A stretch of DNA of 7,964 nucleotides from Sulfurovum sp. (GTDB taxonomy: Bacteria > Campylobacterota > Campylobacteria > Campylobacterales > Sulfurovaceae): NCBI GenBank assembly GCA_020721385.1, contig DYMW01000024.1, forward strand, positions 10,763 through 18,726. The letters run 5' to 3'. Below, in pieces: positions 1 through 4,824 of the stretch (the first letter of the stretch is position 1; the number at the start of each line of letters is the position of its first letter). The notes beneath the pieces are model-generated. The model made no database searches. It saw nothing but the letters and a program-made list of their open reading frames with translations, and was not told the DNA's origin. Both the position numbers and the translations under genes were made by a program.

Positions 1-2
1 TT

Positions 3-1262
3 TTATGAAAGTGCTTTTTCTAAATCAGCAATTAAATCTTCGGTATCTTCCAATCCCACACTTAAACGAATCAATCCAGCAGGAATACCCGCTTCAATTA
101 ACTCTTGATTTGAGAGTTGTTGATGGGTTGTACTTGCAGGATGGGTAATAATGGATTTACTGTCTCCAATATTGACCACCACTTTAAAAATCTCTGTACC
201 ATCTGCAATTGCTCTTGCCTCTTCTAATGTTTCAACTTCAAATGAGAGTAATCCACTTTGTCCTTTTGGAAAATATTTTTGAGCCAAAGCATAATGAGGA
301 GAAGATTCTAATCCTGGATAGTTTACTTTTTTAACTTTAGGATGATTTTCTAAATATTGAGCAATAGTCAACGCTGAACTGGCGTGTTGTTTCATTCTAA
401 GTGGTAGTGTTTCTAAACCTTGAATGTACAACCATGAGTTAAATGGACTAGGAGCAGCACCCAAATCACGAAGTAAGGCAAGACGAATTCTAAGTGTAAA
501 GAGTGGTAATGGTAAATCAGAATAGATTAAACCATGATAACTCTCATCGGGTTCATTAAAATGTGCGTAACGAGGATTGTTTTTAATTTTTTCAACCAGA
601 CCTTTTCTCTCTACAACAATTCCACCAATGGCTAAACCTTGACCTGTGGTATATTTACTTGCACTGTGTACCACAACATCACAACCTAATGTCAGTGGTT
701 TACAAAAAATAGGTGTTGCTACGGTATTGTCTACACAACTAATAATATGGTGTTTGTTGGCAATGGCAACAATGGCATCAAAATCAGCTACATCAATACT
801 TGGATTGGTAATGCTTTCAAAAAGGATAATTTTTGTCTTCTCATCAATCAATGTTTCAATTTCAGAAGGGTGATTAACATCAAAATAACGTGTTTCAATA
901 CCAAAACGTTTGATGGTATGACCTGTTAGCGTGGTGGTTCCTCCATAGACTTGTTTGGCTACAATAATGTTGTCACCCGATTCAGCCACATTGGCAATGG
1001 CATAAAAAATAGCAGACATACCAGAAGCCGTTCCTACGCCACCAGCACCATGTTCTAAAGCGGTAAAACGTTTTTCAAAAACATCGGTGGTTGGATTCAT
1101 AAGACGGGTATAGATATTCCCTAACTCTTTCAGTTCAAAAAGATTGGCTGCGTGTTGGGTATCTCTAAATTCATAAGCGGTGGTTTGGTAGATAGGAACA
1201 GCCATGGTTCCTTGAGCATCTTTTGTATATCCTGCATGGATGGCGAGTGTTTGTTCTTTCAT
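3..1262 (-). CDS. metY: O-acetylhomoserine sulfhydrylase (O-acetylhomoserine aminocarboxypropyltransferase), PLP enzyme
   Basis: A complete 419-residue cytoplasmic enzyme of the Cys/Met-metabolism PLP family (MetY/MET17 type). The family makes homocysteine from O-acetylhomoserine and sulfide, the direct sulfhydrylation route to methionine. Visible motifs are the active-site stretch SASKYTTGQG with the PLP lysine at K203, the cofactor-binding YTRLMNPTTD near residue 51, SGMSAI near 80, DNT at 178-180 and the C-terminal substrate-carboxylate motif SVGLED at 401-406. The roughly 420-residue length and the extra segment at about 230-265 favour MetY over shorter (about 380-400 aa) MetB/MetC relatives. 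ATG at 1262 is chosen because AAGGA lies about 8 nt upstream and the protein begins at the normal family N-terminus. A TATAAT 27 nt upstream of the start gives it a private promoter, so it can be expressed apart from the genes upstream. Related gamma-elimination activities cannot be excluded by eye. Confidence 0.93.
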   Translation of the reverse strand: MKEQTLAIHAGYTKDAQGTMAVPIYQTTAYEFRDTQHAANLFELKELGNIYTRLMNPTTDVFEKRFTALEHGAGGVGTASGMSAIFYAIANVAESGDNIIVAKQVYGGTTTLTGHTIKRFGIETRYFDVNHPSEIETLIDEKTKIILFESITNPSIDVADFDAIVAIANKHHIISCVDNTVATPIFCKPLTLGCDVVVHSASKYTTGQGLAIGGIVVERKGLVEKIKNNPRYAHFNEPDESYHGLIYSDLPLPLFTLRIRLALLRDLGAAPSPFNSWLYIQGLETLPLRMKQHASSALTIAQYLENHPKVKKVNYPGLESSPHYALAQKYFPKGQSGLLSFEVETLEEARAIADGTEIFKVVVNIGDSKSIITHPASTTHQQLSNQELIEAGIPAGLIRLSVGLEDTEDLIADLEKALS

Positions 1263-1289
1263 TACGTATATCCTTAATTATTTGTAATG

Positions 1290-1295
1290 ATTATA
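1290..1295 (-). promoter_or_regulatory. Extended -10 promoter of metY
   Basis: On the minus strand the sequence reads TTTTGTTATAAT, a perfect TATAAT hexamer preceded by TG plus one base (extended -10). No good -35 is visible, which is normal for Campylobacterota vegetative promoters. The predicted start site near 1283 gives a leader of about 20 nt that holds the AAGGA ribosome binding site. That is too short for a SAM riboswitch. The promoter lies in the 46-nt gap after the transglutaminase-like gene. Confidence 0.65.
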
Positions 1296-1308
1296 ACAAA
1301 ATATTTGT

Positions 1309-1914
1309 TTACAACTTCCATTCTAGGTTTTTAATCTCTATTTTTTCATTTTTAAAGGGATCAATGACTGTTTTAATCTCATTGAGGGAATAACGAAGGG
1401 GGAAACCGATAGAAGAGTTTGTTGCGGTACTTTCTAAAATATAATATTTTTTATTATTAATATAAAGTCCTTCTTTAAAGTGATTTACGTGGACTTCATC
1501 GAGGGCTACAATAACAAAAATATGTTTGGGAACCAAAACGAAATAACTCTCTATATTGAGTTCATGAAGTAAAGAAATTAATAGATTACTTTTATCGTCA
1601 CAATCACCAAAGTTTTTTTGAATGGTTTTTTGAGGAGATTGGGCTTGAAAGTTATTGATTTTATAAGGTATGTTGGTTACATAGTCTAAAATATTTTGTA
1701 CTCGACATACATTATTATGACAATGGTGGGTTAACGTTTGGCTAAGGGTTAAAATATAAGAATCTTGGCTTGTACTGTTAATATACAAGCCATCGTCAGT
1801 ATTAATGTGATGTTGATTAACAACGATGATGGATTGGCTAAAAAGATAGAGAAAATAGAGACTTAAACTACCTAAAACAATTTTGGAAAGTGTTAGAGAT
1901 AGTTTATGGTTCAT
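1309..1914 (-). CDS. Membrane-anchored transglutaminase-like (papain-like fold) protein
   Basis: A 201-residue protein of unknown role. It has an N-terminal hydrophobic segment (about residues 12-32) that would act as an uncleaved signal anchor, leaving the rest outside the cytoplasmic membrane. The body has the transglutaminase-like layout: a cysteine in GDCDDKS (C105) at the head of a helix, a histidine in KHIFVIV (H131) on a strand, and an acidic residue in YYILEST (E161) where the family usually has Asp. This Cys-His-acid order fits a thiol peptidase, amidase or transglutaminase-like fold; the substrate is unknown. Two further cysteines (C65, C70) could form a disulfide. Its ATG follows the ridA stop with no gap and I see no clear Shine-Dalgarno, so translation is probably coupled to ridA. 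It is followed by the metY promoter. The fold is moderately certain, the function unknown. Confidence 0.72.
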   Translation of the reverse strand: MNHKLSLTLSKIVLGSLSLYFLYLFSQSIIVVNQHHINTDDGLYINSTSQDSYILTLSQTLTHHCHNNVCRVQNILDYVTNIPYKINNFQAQSPQKTIQKNFGDCDDKSNLLISLLHELNIESYFVLVPKHIFVIVALDEVHVNHFKEGLYINNKKYYILESTATNSSIGFPLRYSLNEIKTVIDPFKNEKIEIKNLEWKL

Positions 1915-2304
1915 CTATATGTGAAAATCTGCATGTGCTAAAGCAATACAGTCAATTTCAATGAGTACATTTCTAGGTAGAGTTTTAACTGCTACGGTAC
2001 TTCTTACAGGTTTATGATGACCAAAATAGTGTGCATAAATCTCATTAACGATTGCAAAATTATTCATATCAGTTAGAAAAATAGTGGTTTTTATTACATC
2101 ATTAAAATGGGCATTGGCTGCTTCTAATACATAAAAAAGATTTTTCATTACTTGGTGTGTTTGGTTAGCAATATCATCAGCAACAATAACACCTTTTTCA
2201 TCCATAGCAATTTGTCCTGAAGTAAAAATCATGCCATTTGCGATAATAGCTTGAGAGTAGGGACCTATGGCTGAAGGTGCTTGGTTGGTTGAAATGAATT
2301 TCAT
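1915..2304 (-). CDS. ridA: RidA family (YjgF/YER057c/UK114) enamine/imine deaminase
   Basis: A 129-residue protein, the usual RidA length. RidA enzymes form cytoplasmic trimers that hydrolyse reactive 2-aminoacrylate and related enamine/imine intermediates released by PLP enzymes such as threonine/serine dehydratase, protecting other PLP enzymes. The N-terminal APSAIGPYSQA, the central SGQIA (29-33) and the C-terminal VRSTVAVKTLPRNVLIEIDCIA all match the family. R101 sits at the position of the substrate-carboxylate arginine (R105 in E. coli RidA), and E116 matches the catalytic-site glutamate. ATG at 2304 is preceded by AAAGGA at good spacing. The preceding lipoprotein gene ends 24 nt upstream, and the next gene starts on the base after the TAG, so the three are probably cotranscribed. 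PLP-dependent MetY is encoded two genes downstream, a sensible neighbour but not proof of a link. Confidence 0.93.
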   Translation of the reverse strand: MKFISTNQAPSAIGPYSQAIIANGMIFTSGQIAMDEKGVIVADDIANQTHQVMKNLFYVLEAANAHFNDVIKTTIFLTDMNNFAIVNEIYAHYFGHHKPVRSTVAVKTLPRNVLIEIDCIALAHADFHI

Positions 2305-2328
2305 TGTTTATTTTCCTTTGAGTTGAGT

Positions 2329-2664
2329 TTAATTGCTTTCATAAAAAATGTAATTGGTTGAGTAATCTGAAAATTCAAAATAGACACGTTTTTCATTTTC
2401 ATCTTTTTTACCATTAAAGTTTTTGTCATCATATCCATATCCAAATCGATAAGCTCTTGGTCCACCATCATCGGTACCTGAAGCTGTGGTAAGTTTGTCA
2501 ATTTTAATAAATCGTTTTACCAGTTTGTCTCCTGCATAAATATCCAAGACTCCATTGGTACCTGTCCAGTTTTGAATTGAACGGCTAAGTTTGTTTTGGG
2601 TCTCTTGAGTACAACCATTGAATAAGAGTATAAAAATAGTCAATATTGAGAGCATTAATCGCAT
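2329..2664 (-). CDS. Small putative lipoprotein with an EF-hand-like loop
   Basis: A 111-residue protein with a short basic start (MR), a hydrophobic stretch (3-15) and cysteine C18 in LLFNGC. This resembles a lipoprotein signal, although F at -3 and N at -2 are off the consensus. The mature part is about 93 residues, rich in Tyr, Lys and Asp. Residues 80-91 have D80, N82, N84, G85, D88 and E91, exactly the spacing of a canonical calcium-binding EF-hand loop (DxNxNGxxDxxE). A second acidic/glycine patch (TDDGGPR, 64-70) and a repeated YGY-type stretch precede it. I do not recognise a named family. ATG at 2664 has AAAGGAT just upstream. It is the first gene of the likely lipoprotein-ridA-transglutaminase transcript. 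Calcium binding is inferred from the loop alone. Confidence 0.75.
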   Translation of the reverse strand: MRLMLSILTIFILLFNGCTQETQNKLSRSIQNWTGTNGVLDIYAGDKLVKRFIKIDKLTTASGTDDGGPRAYRFGYGYDDKNFNGKKDENEKRVYFEFSDYSTNYIFYESN

Positions 2665-2690
2665 TGTTTATCCTTTTAAATTTAGAGAAC

Positions 2691-2696
2691 ATTTTA
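2691..2696 (-). promoter_or_regulatory. Possible -10 box for the lipoprotein-ridA transcript
   Basis: The minus strand reads GTGTTAAAATG, giving the hexamer TAAAAT (one mismatch to TATAAT) inside an AT-rich 65-nt gap after the ThiF-like gene. The predicted start near 2684 leaves a leader of about 20 nt with the AAAGGAT binding site. No convincing -35 is present, and other AT-rich hexamers nearby (TATATA) compete. Confidence 0.35.
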
Positions 2697-2729
2697 ACAC
2701 ATATATACCTAACAAAAATCTTAAAAAAA

Positions 2730-3404
2730 TTAGCTTGGCATACCAAATTTTTGAGTCATGAGTTCACCTTCATTATTAAAATAAAGATAATAAAGTTTAT
2801 CTTTAACTACACTGAGTCCAGCCAAATATCGAAGTGCTAAAGTGGCTTGAAGTGAAGCAATGTGCATAACAATAGGTGCAGTAATTCCTCTTGGAGTATG
2901 GTTAGAGATGTTAAAGACTTGAAAAGAGGCATTTTCAAAGAAACAGACTTGACCATTAAACTCTTCTACTGAAGCATATATCCAAGGAGTATGAATGGTT
3001 TTAGCATAATTGTCAATTGATTCACGTGTAAAAAAGTTGTCAGTGGCATCCAATATAAGGTCATAGTTTCTATTGAGTAATTTAAATTCTTCAAAGTTTA
3101 CAGTAAAAGCATGGGCATCAATAAAAGGATTTTTAGCTTTCATCATCTCTACGGCTACCGTTGCTTTTGAGCGACCTTCATCGACTAATGTAAAGGCAAC
3201 TTGTCTATGAATGTTGTGCAAACTAACGGTATCAAAATCTACCATATCAATTTGACCAATTCCTGATGTTCCAAGAGCCAATGCAAGGCTACATCCCAAA
3301 CCACCAGAACCAATAATGGCTATTTTTTTATGTTGAAGTGAAGCTTGTGTCTCTTCACCCCAAAGTTGAATTTGTCTGTTAAAGTAATCTGCTGTTTTTA
3401 TCAT
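2730..3404 (-). CDS. ThiF/MoeB/HesA-family E1-like adenylyltransferase, short form
   Basis: A 224-residue, single-domain, cytoplasmic E1-like protein. Families of this type adenylate the C-terminal Gly-Gly of a small ubiquitin-like sulfur carrier (ThiS, MoaD) or a related acceptor. Visible features are YFNRQIQLWG at 7-16, the nucleotide-binding GSGGLG at 32-37, acidic D56/D58, NIHRQ with R67, K80, and DATDNFFTR at 119-127, all core E1 ATP-site residues. It lacks the paired CxxC zinc motifs of classical MoeB and ThiF; its only cysteines are C38 and C154, so the usual catalytic-cysteine loop is not evident. No ThiS, MoaD, ThiG or JAMM gene is in the window. I see no Shine-Dalgarno before the ATG; a TACACT hexamer 6 nt upstream (3411-3416) could serve a leaderless mRNA, or the gene may be read through from the tRNA operon 68 nt upstream. 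The family is clear; the substrate is not. Confidence 0.85.
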   Translation of the reverse strand: MIKTADYFNRQIQLWGEETQASLQHKKIAIIGSGGLGCSLALALGTSGIGQIDMVDFDTVSLHNIHRQVAFTLVDEGRSKATVAVEMMKAKNPFIDAHAFTVNFEEFKLLNRNYDLILDATDNFFTRESIDNYAKTIHTPWIYASVEEFNGQVCFFENASFQVFNISNHTPRGITAPIVMHIASLQATLALRYLAGLSVVKDKLYYLYFNNEGELMTQKFGMPS

Positions 3405-3472
3405 GGTGAAAGTGTAGCTAAAAAGTAATGAATTTAAAATTTAAAAGTTTGAGAAAATATTTAGAAGAAGTA

Positions 3473-3549
3473 TGGCGCGGTGGACGAGACTCGAACTCGC
3501 GACCCCCTGCGTGACAGGCAGGTATTCTAACCAACTGAACTACCACCGC
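3473..3549 (-). tRNA. tRNA-Asp (GTC), copy 2 in transcription order
   Basis: A 77-nt cloverleaf on the minus strand with the CCA end encoded. The acceptor stem GCGGTGG/CCACCGC is fully paired, with discriminator G. The D arm is GTTC/GAAT, the anticodon loop CTGTCAC gives GTC, and the T arm loop is TTCGAGT. It reads GAC and GAT codons. It is the last tRNA of the operon; no intrinsic terminator is visible in the 68 nt before the ThiF-like gene. Confidence 0.97.
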
Positions 3550-3569
3550 ACCGATTTTAAAAAATGTTA

Positions 3570-3599
3570 ATAAAACAAAGTTTTATGACATATTGTCAT
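3570..3599 (-). other. Double inverted repeat in the Val-Asp spacer (downstream copy)
   Basis: Two perfect inverted repeats are packed together: ATAAAAC/GTTTTAT (3570-3576 and 3580-3586, 3-nt loop) and ATGACA/TGTCAT (3585-3590 and 3594-3599, 3-nt loop). They overlap by two bases, and the second reaches the last base of the tRNA-Val CCA. In the RNA they would form AT-rich hairpins directly 3' of tRNA-Val, followed by a U-run. They may be a processing or weak attenuation element. Confidence 0.6.
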
Positions 3600-3674
3600 G
3601 GTGATCGCTACAAGACTCGAACTTGTGACATCTACCTTGTAAGGGTAGCGCTCTACCAACTGAGCTAAGCGACC
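3599..3674 (-). tRNA. tRNA-Val (TAC), copy 2 in transcription order
   Basis: A 76-nt cloverleaf with encoded CCA. The acceptor stem GGTCGCT/AGCGATC contains one G-T wobble at the second pair, and the discriminator is A. The D arm is GCTC/GAGC, the anticodon loop CTTACAA gives TAC, and the T arm is ACAAG/CTTGT. It reads GTA and, by wobble, other Val codons. Confidence 0.97.
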
Positions 3675-3705
3675 TTCTTTATTGTTTAATTTGTGTAACA
3701 AAACT

Positions 3706-3781
3706 TGGCGACCCCTAAAGGATTTGAACCTTTGTTTTTGCGTTGAAAACACAATATCCTTGGCCACTAGATGAAAGGGTC
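3706..3781 (-). tRNA. tRNA-Glu (TTC), present only in the downstream repeat unit
   Basis: A 76-nt cloverleaf with encoded CCA. The acceptor GACCCTT/AGGGGTC has one T-G pair, and the discriminator is G. The anticodon loop TTTTCAA gives TTC, on a stem with one G-T pair. The T arm is AAAGG/CCTTT. It lies between tRNA-Lys and tRNA-Val of the downstream repeat; the equivalent place in the upstream repeat (4097-4118) has only 22 nt and no Glu gene. Confidence 0.96.
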
Positions 3782-3809
3782 ATCTTAAGACCTCAAACAA
3801 TATAATTGT

Positions 3810-3891
3810 AAAAGTGGTGACCTGTCTAGGATTCGAACCTAGGGCCCATTCCTTAAAAGGGAATTGCTCTACCAACTGAGCTAACAGGTCA
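3810..3891. repeat. Tandem tRNA repeat, downstream copy of the 82-bp tRNA-Lys unit
   Basis: These 82 bases are identical to 4114-4195 and contain the whole tRNA-Lys gene plus five bases beyond its CCA end and one base beyond its 5' end. Together with the 205-bp repeat it defines the two tRNA blocks. Confidence 0.92.
3815..3890 (-). tRNA. tRNA-Lys (TTT), copy 2 in transcription order
   Basis: A 76-nt cloverleaf with encoded CCA. The acceptor GACCTGT/ACAGGTC is fully paired, with discriminator A. The D arm is GCTC/GAGC, the anticodon loop CTTTTAA gives TTT, and the T arm CTAGG/CCTAG is standard. It follows tRNA-Asp of the upstream block after only four bases (3891-3894). Confidence 0.97.
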
Positions 3892-3894
3892 TAA

Positions 3895-3971
3895 TGGCGC
3901 GGTGGACGAGACTCGAACTCGCGACCCCCTGCGTGACAGGCAGGTATTCTAACCAACTGAACTACCACCGC
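3895..3971 (-). tRNA. tRNA-Asp (GTC), copy 1 in transcription order
   Basis: A 77-nt gene identical to the one at 3473-3549: fully paired acceptor GCGGTGG/CCACCGC, anticodon GTC, encoded CCA. It lies four bases from the second tRNA-Lys gene. Confidence 0.97.
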
Positions 3972-3991
3972 ACCGATTTTAAAAAATGTTA

Positions 3992-4021
3992 ATAAAACAA
4001 AGTTTTATGACATATTGTCAT
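3992..4021 (-). other. Double inverted repeat in the Val-Asp spacer (upstream copy)
   Basis: The same paired palindromes as at 3570-3599, ATAAAAC/GTTTTAT and ATGACA/TGTCAT, are present without change 422 bp away, directly after the upstream tRNA-Val gene. Confidence 0.6.
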
Positions 4022-4096
4022 GGTGATCGCTACAAGACTCGAACTTGTGACATCTACCTTGTAAGGGTAGCGCTCTACCAACTGAGCTAAGCGACC
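4021..4096 (-). tRNA. tRNA-Val (TAC), copy 1 in transcription order
   Basis: A 76-nt gene identical to 3599-3674: anticodon TAC, G-T wobble at the second acceptor pair, encoded CCA. It is separated from the first tRNA-Lys by only 22 nt, where the other block carries tRNA-Glu. Confidence 0.97.
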
Positions 4097-4113
4097 TTAT
4101 AATTGTTATTTTA

Positions 4114-4195
4114 AAAAGTGGTGACCTGTCTAGGATTCGAACCTAGGGCCCATTCCTTAAAAGGGAATTGCTCTACCAACTGAGCTAACAGGTCA
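4114..4195. repeat. Tandem tRNA repeat, upstream copy of the 82-bp tRNA-Lys unit
   Basis: Identical to 3810-3891. It is the promoter-proximal end of the duplicated tRNA cluster. Confidence 0.92.
4119..4194 (-). tRNA. tRNA-Lys (TTT), copy 1, first gene of the tRNA operon
   Basis: A 76-nt gene identical to 3815-3890: acceptor GACCTGT/ACAGGTC, anticodon TTT, discriminator A, encoded CCA. It is first in the operon, about 30 nt after the predicted transcription start. Confidence 0.97.
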
Positions 4196-4230
4196 CGATT
4201 TTTAACTCACCTTTACAATAAGTGGACGGA

Positions 4231-4259
4231 ATTATAGTCTATTCATAATTATATGTCAA
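4231..4259 (-). promoter_or_regulatory. Consensus sigma-70 promoter of the tRNA operon
   Basis: The minus strand holds TTGACA (4259-4254), a 17-nt spacer and TATAAT (4236-4231): perfect hexamers at the optimal spacing. The predicted start is near 4223-4225, giving a leader of about 30 nt before tRNA-Lys. The sequence just after the -10 (TCCGTCC) is GC-richer than the surroundings, as in many stable-RNA promoters. It lies 15 nt downstream of the pncC stop codon. Confidence 0.88.
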
Positions 4260-4274
4260 GGGGTTTTTAAAAAT

Positions 4275-4757
4275 CTATAAATTTTTTTTCAAAAGGGCAA
4301 TTCCCACCTCGGTTGCTTTTTCTTGAATGGCATTTCTATCACCCTTAAAAAGGTGGTGTTCAACAGTTAAAAGCGTACCGTGTGCGATACCAATATACAC
4401 CGTACCTACAGGTTTTTCATCGCTACCACCTGTTGGACCTGCAATACCACTCACCGCAATAGCATAATCAGCTGAGGCAAGTTTGATAATTCCTTGTAAC
4501 ATCTCTTCTACACATTGGCGACTAACTGCACCATATTGTATCAGTGTCTCGTTGGATACGCCAAGCCATTGTGATTTTATTTCGTTAGAGTAGGTGACAC
4601 ACGAACCACCCAGTACCGAAGAAGCACCAGCTATGGCGGTGAATTCTGAAGCAATTCGTCCACCTGTACAACTTTCGGCAAAGGTAATGGTTTCATTTCT
4701 CTTTTTTAGAGTCTCAATTATATCTATGGTGTTTTGTTTTGTTTGATTATTTTTCAT
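4275..4757 (-). CDS. pncC: CinA C-terminal domain protein, PncC-type nicotinamide-nucleotide amidase
   Basis: A stand-alone CinA-C domain of 160 residues, the usual PncC length, lacking the N-terminal molybdopterin-binding-like domain of full CinA. The family deamidates nicotinamide mononucleotide to nicotinate mononucleotide, recycling the pyridine nucleotide released for example by NAD-dependent DNA ligase. Visible motifs (ATG numbering) are FAESCTGG near 26-33, VTYSNEIK, YGAVS, and AVSGIAGPTGG followed by EKPVGTVYIG, then FKGDR. I use the ATG at 4757. A TTG 18 nt upstream is in frame, but the extra codons overlap a perfect TATAAT placed 7 nt before the ATG, which suggests a leaderless mRNA starting at or next to the ATG; there is no Shine-Dalgarno there. 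It diverges from ileS. CinA-C identity is firm; the amidase activity follows from family knowledge. Confidence 0.9.
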   Translation of the reverse strand: MKNNQTKQNTIDIIETLKKRNETITFAESCTGGRIASEFTAIAGASSVLGGSCVTYSNEIKSQWLGVSNETLIQYGAVSRQCVEEMLQGIIKLASADYAIAVSGIAGPTGGSDEKPVGTVYIGIAHGTLLTVEHHLFKGDRNAIQEKATEVGIALLKKNL

Positions 4758-4764
4758 AAGGATA

Positions 4765-4770
4765 ATTATA
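4765..4770 (-). promoter_or_regulatory. -10 box of pncC, apparently leaderless
   Basis: TATAAT on the minus strand ends 7 nt before the pncC ATG, which would place transcription start at about the A of the start codon. No Shine-Dalgarno separates them and no consensus -35 is visible. The box lies inside the 67-bp divergent gap shared with ileS. Confidence 0.6.
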
Positions 4771-4788
4771 CCCAAAACTACTTTTAGA

Positions 4789-4794
4789 TATAAT
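4789..4794 (+). promoter_or_regulatory. -10 box of ileS
   Basis: TTTTAGATATAAT on the plus strand contains a perfect TATAAT. The predicted start near 4801 gives a leader of about 24 nt that carries TAAGG (4813-4817), 7 nt before the ATG. No clear -35 is present. The leader is too short for a T-box or other amino-acid-responsive element. Confidence 0.65.
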
Positions 4795-4824
4795 CACGTC
4801 AATTATAAAAAATAAGGTTATTTT

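Larger units (their letters stand above)
3472..3676. repeat. Tandem tRNA repeat, downstream copy of the 205-bp Val-Asp unit
   Basis: These 205 bases are identical to 3894-4098. The unit covers the tRNA-Asp and tRNA-Val genes and the whole 49-nt spacer between them. Identity ends one base outside the tRNA-Asp CCA end and two bases outside the tRNA-Val 5' end. Perfect identity of the non-genic spacer points to a recent duplication or ongoing gene conversion. Confidence 0.93.
3894..4098. repeat. Tandem tRNA repeat, upstream copy of the 205-bp Val-Asp unit
   Basis: Identical base for base to 3472-3676, including the spacer with the double inverted repeat. The offset between the copies is 422 bp here but 304 bp for the tRNA-Lys copies. 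The 118-bp difference is the Glu-bearing segment. Confidence 0.93.

Noticed and set aside
646..929. Plus-strand ORFs of 60-75 codons inside metY
   Set aside because: They lie antisense to a clearly coding gene, have no ribosome binding site or recognisable domains, and overlap each other in different frames.
1263..1308. SAM riboswitch before metY
   Set aside because: The whole intergenic gap is 46 nt and includes the promoter, so there is no room for any known SAM aptamer of useful size.
2301..2501. Minus-strand ORF of 66 codons overlapping the lipoprotein gene
   Set aside because: It is a different frame of the lipoprotein gene with low-complexity Met/Lys composition. The lipoprotein frame has the ribosome binding site and the signal sequence.
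2646..2840. Plus-strand ORF of 64 codons at the lipoprotein/thiF-like junction
   Set aside because: It is antisense to both genes, its product looks like translated AT-rich DNA, and it has no supporting start signals.
1309..3404. ThiF-like, lipoprotein, RidA and transglutaminase-like genes as a ubiquitin-like conjugation or antiviral operon
   Set aside because: There is no ubiquitin-like, E2, JAMM, nucleotidyltransferase or effector gene. The lipoprotein gene appears to have its own promoter, and RidA is a housekeeping enzyme.
3567..3968. Minus-strand ORFs running through the tRNA genes
   Set aside because: They are translations of tRNA genes (the familiar LAQLVE-type peptides) and are not real proteins.
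3473..4194. Integrative element att site at the tRNA cluster
   Set aside because: The direct repeats are whole tRNA blocks enclosing only tRNA genes. No integrase or foreign cargo lies between them.
4758..4775. TTG start 18 nt upstream of the pncC ATG
   Set aside because: The six extra codons overlap a perfect TATAAT and add GIIIL-type residues not expected in the family; the ATG gives the usual length.
4795..4824. T-box or other leader regulation of ileS
   Set aside because: The leader predicted from the -10 is only about 24 nt, too short for a T-box, and no specifier or antiterminator motif is seen.
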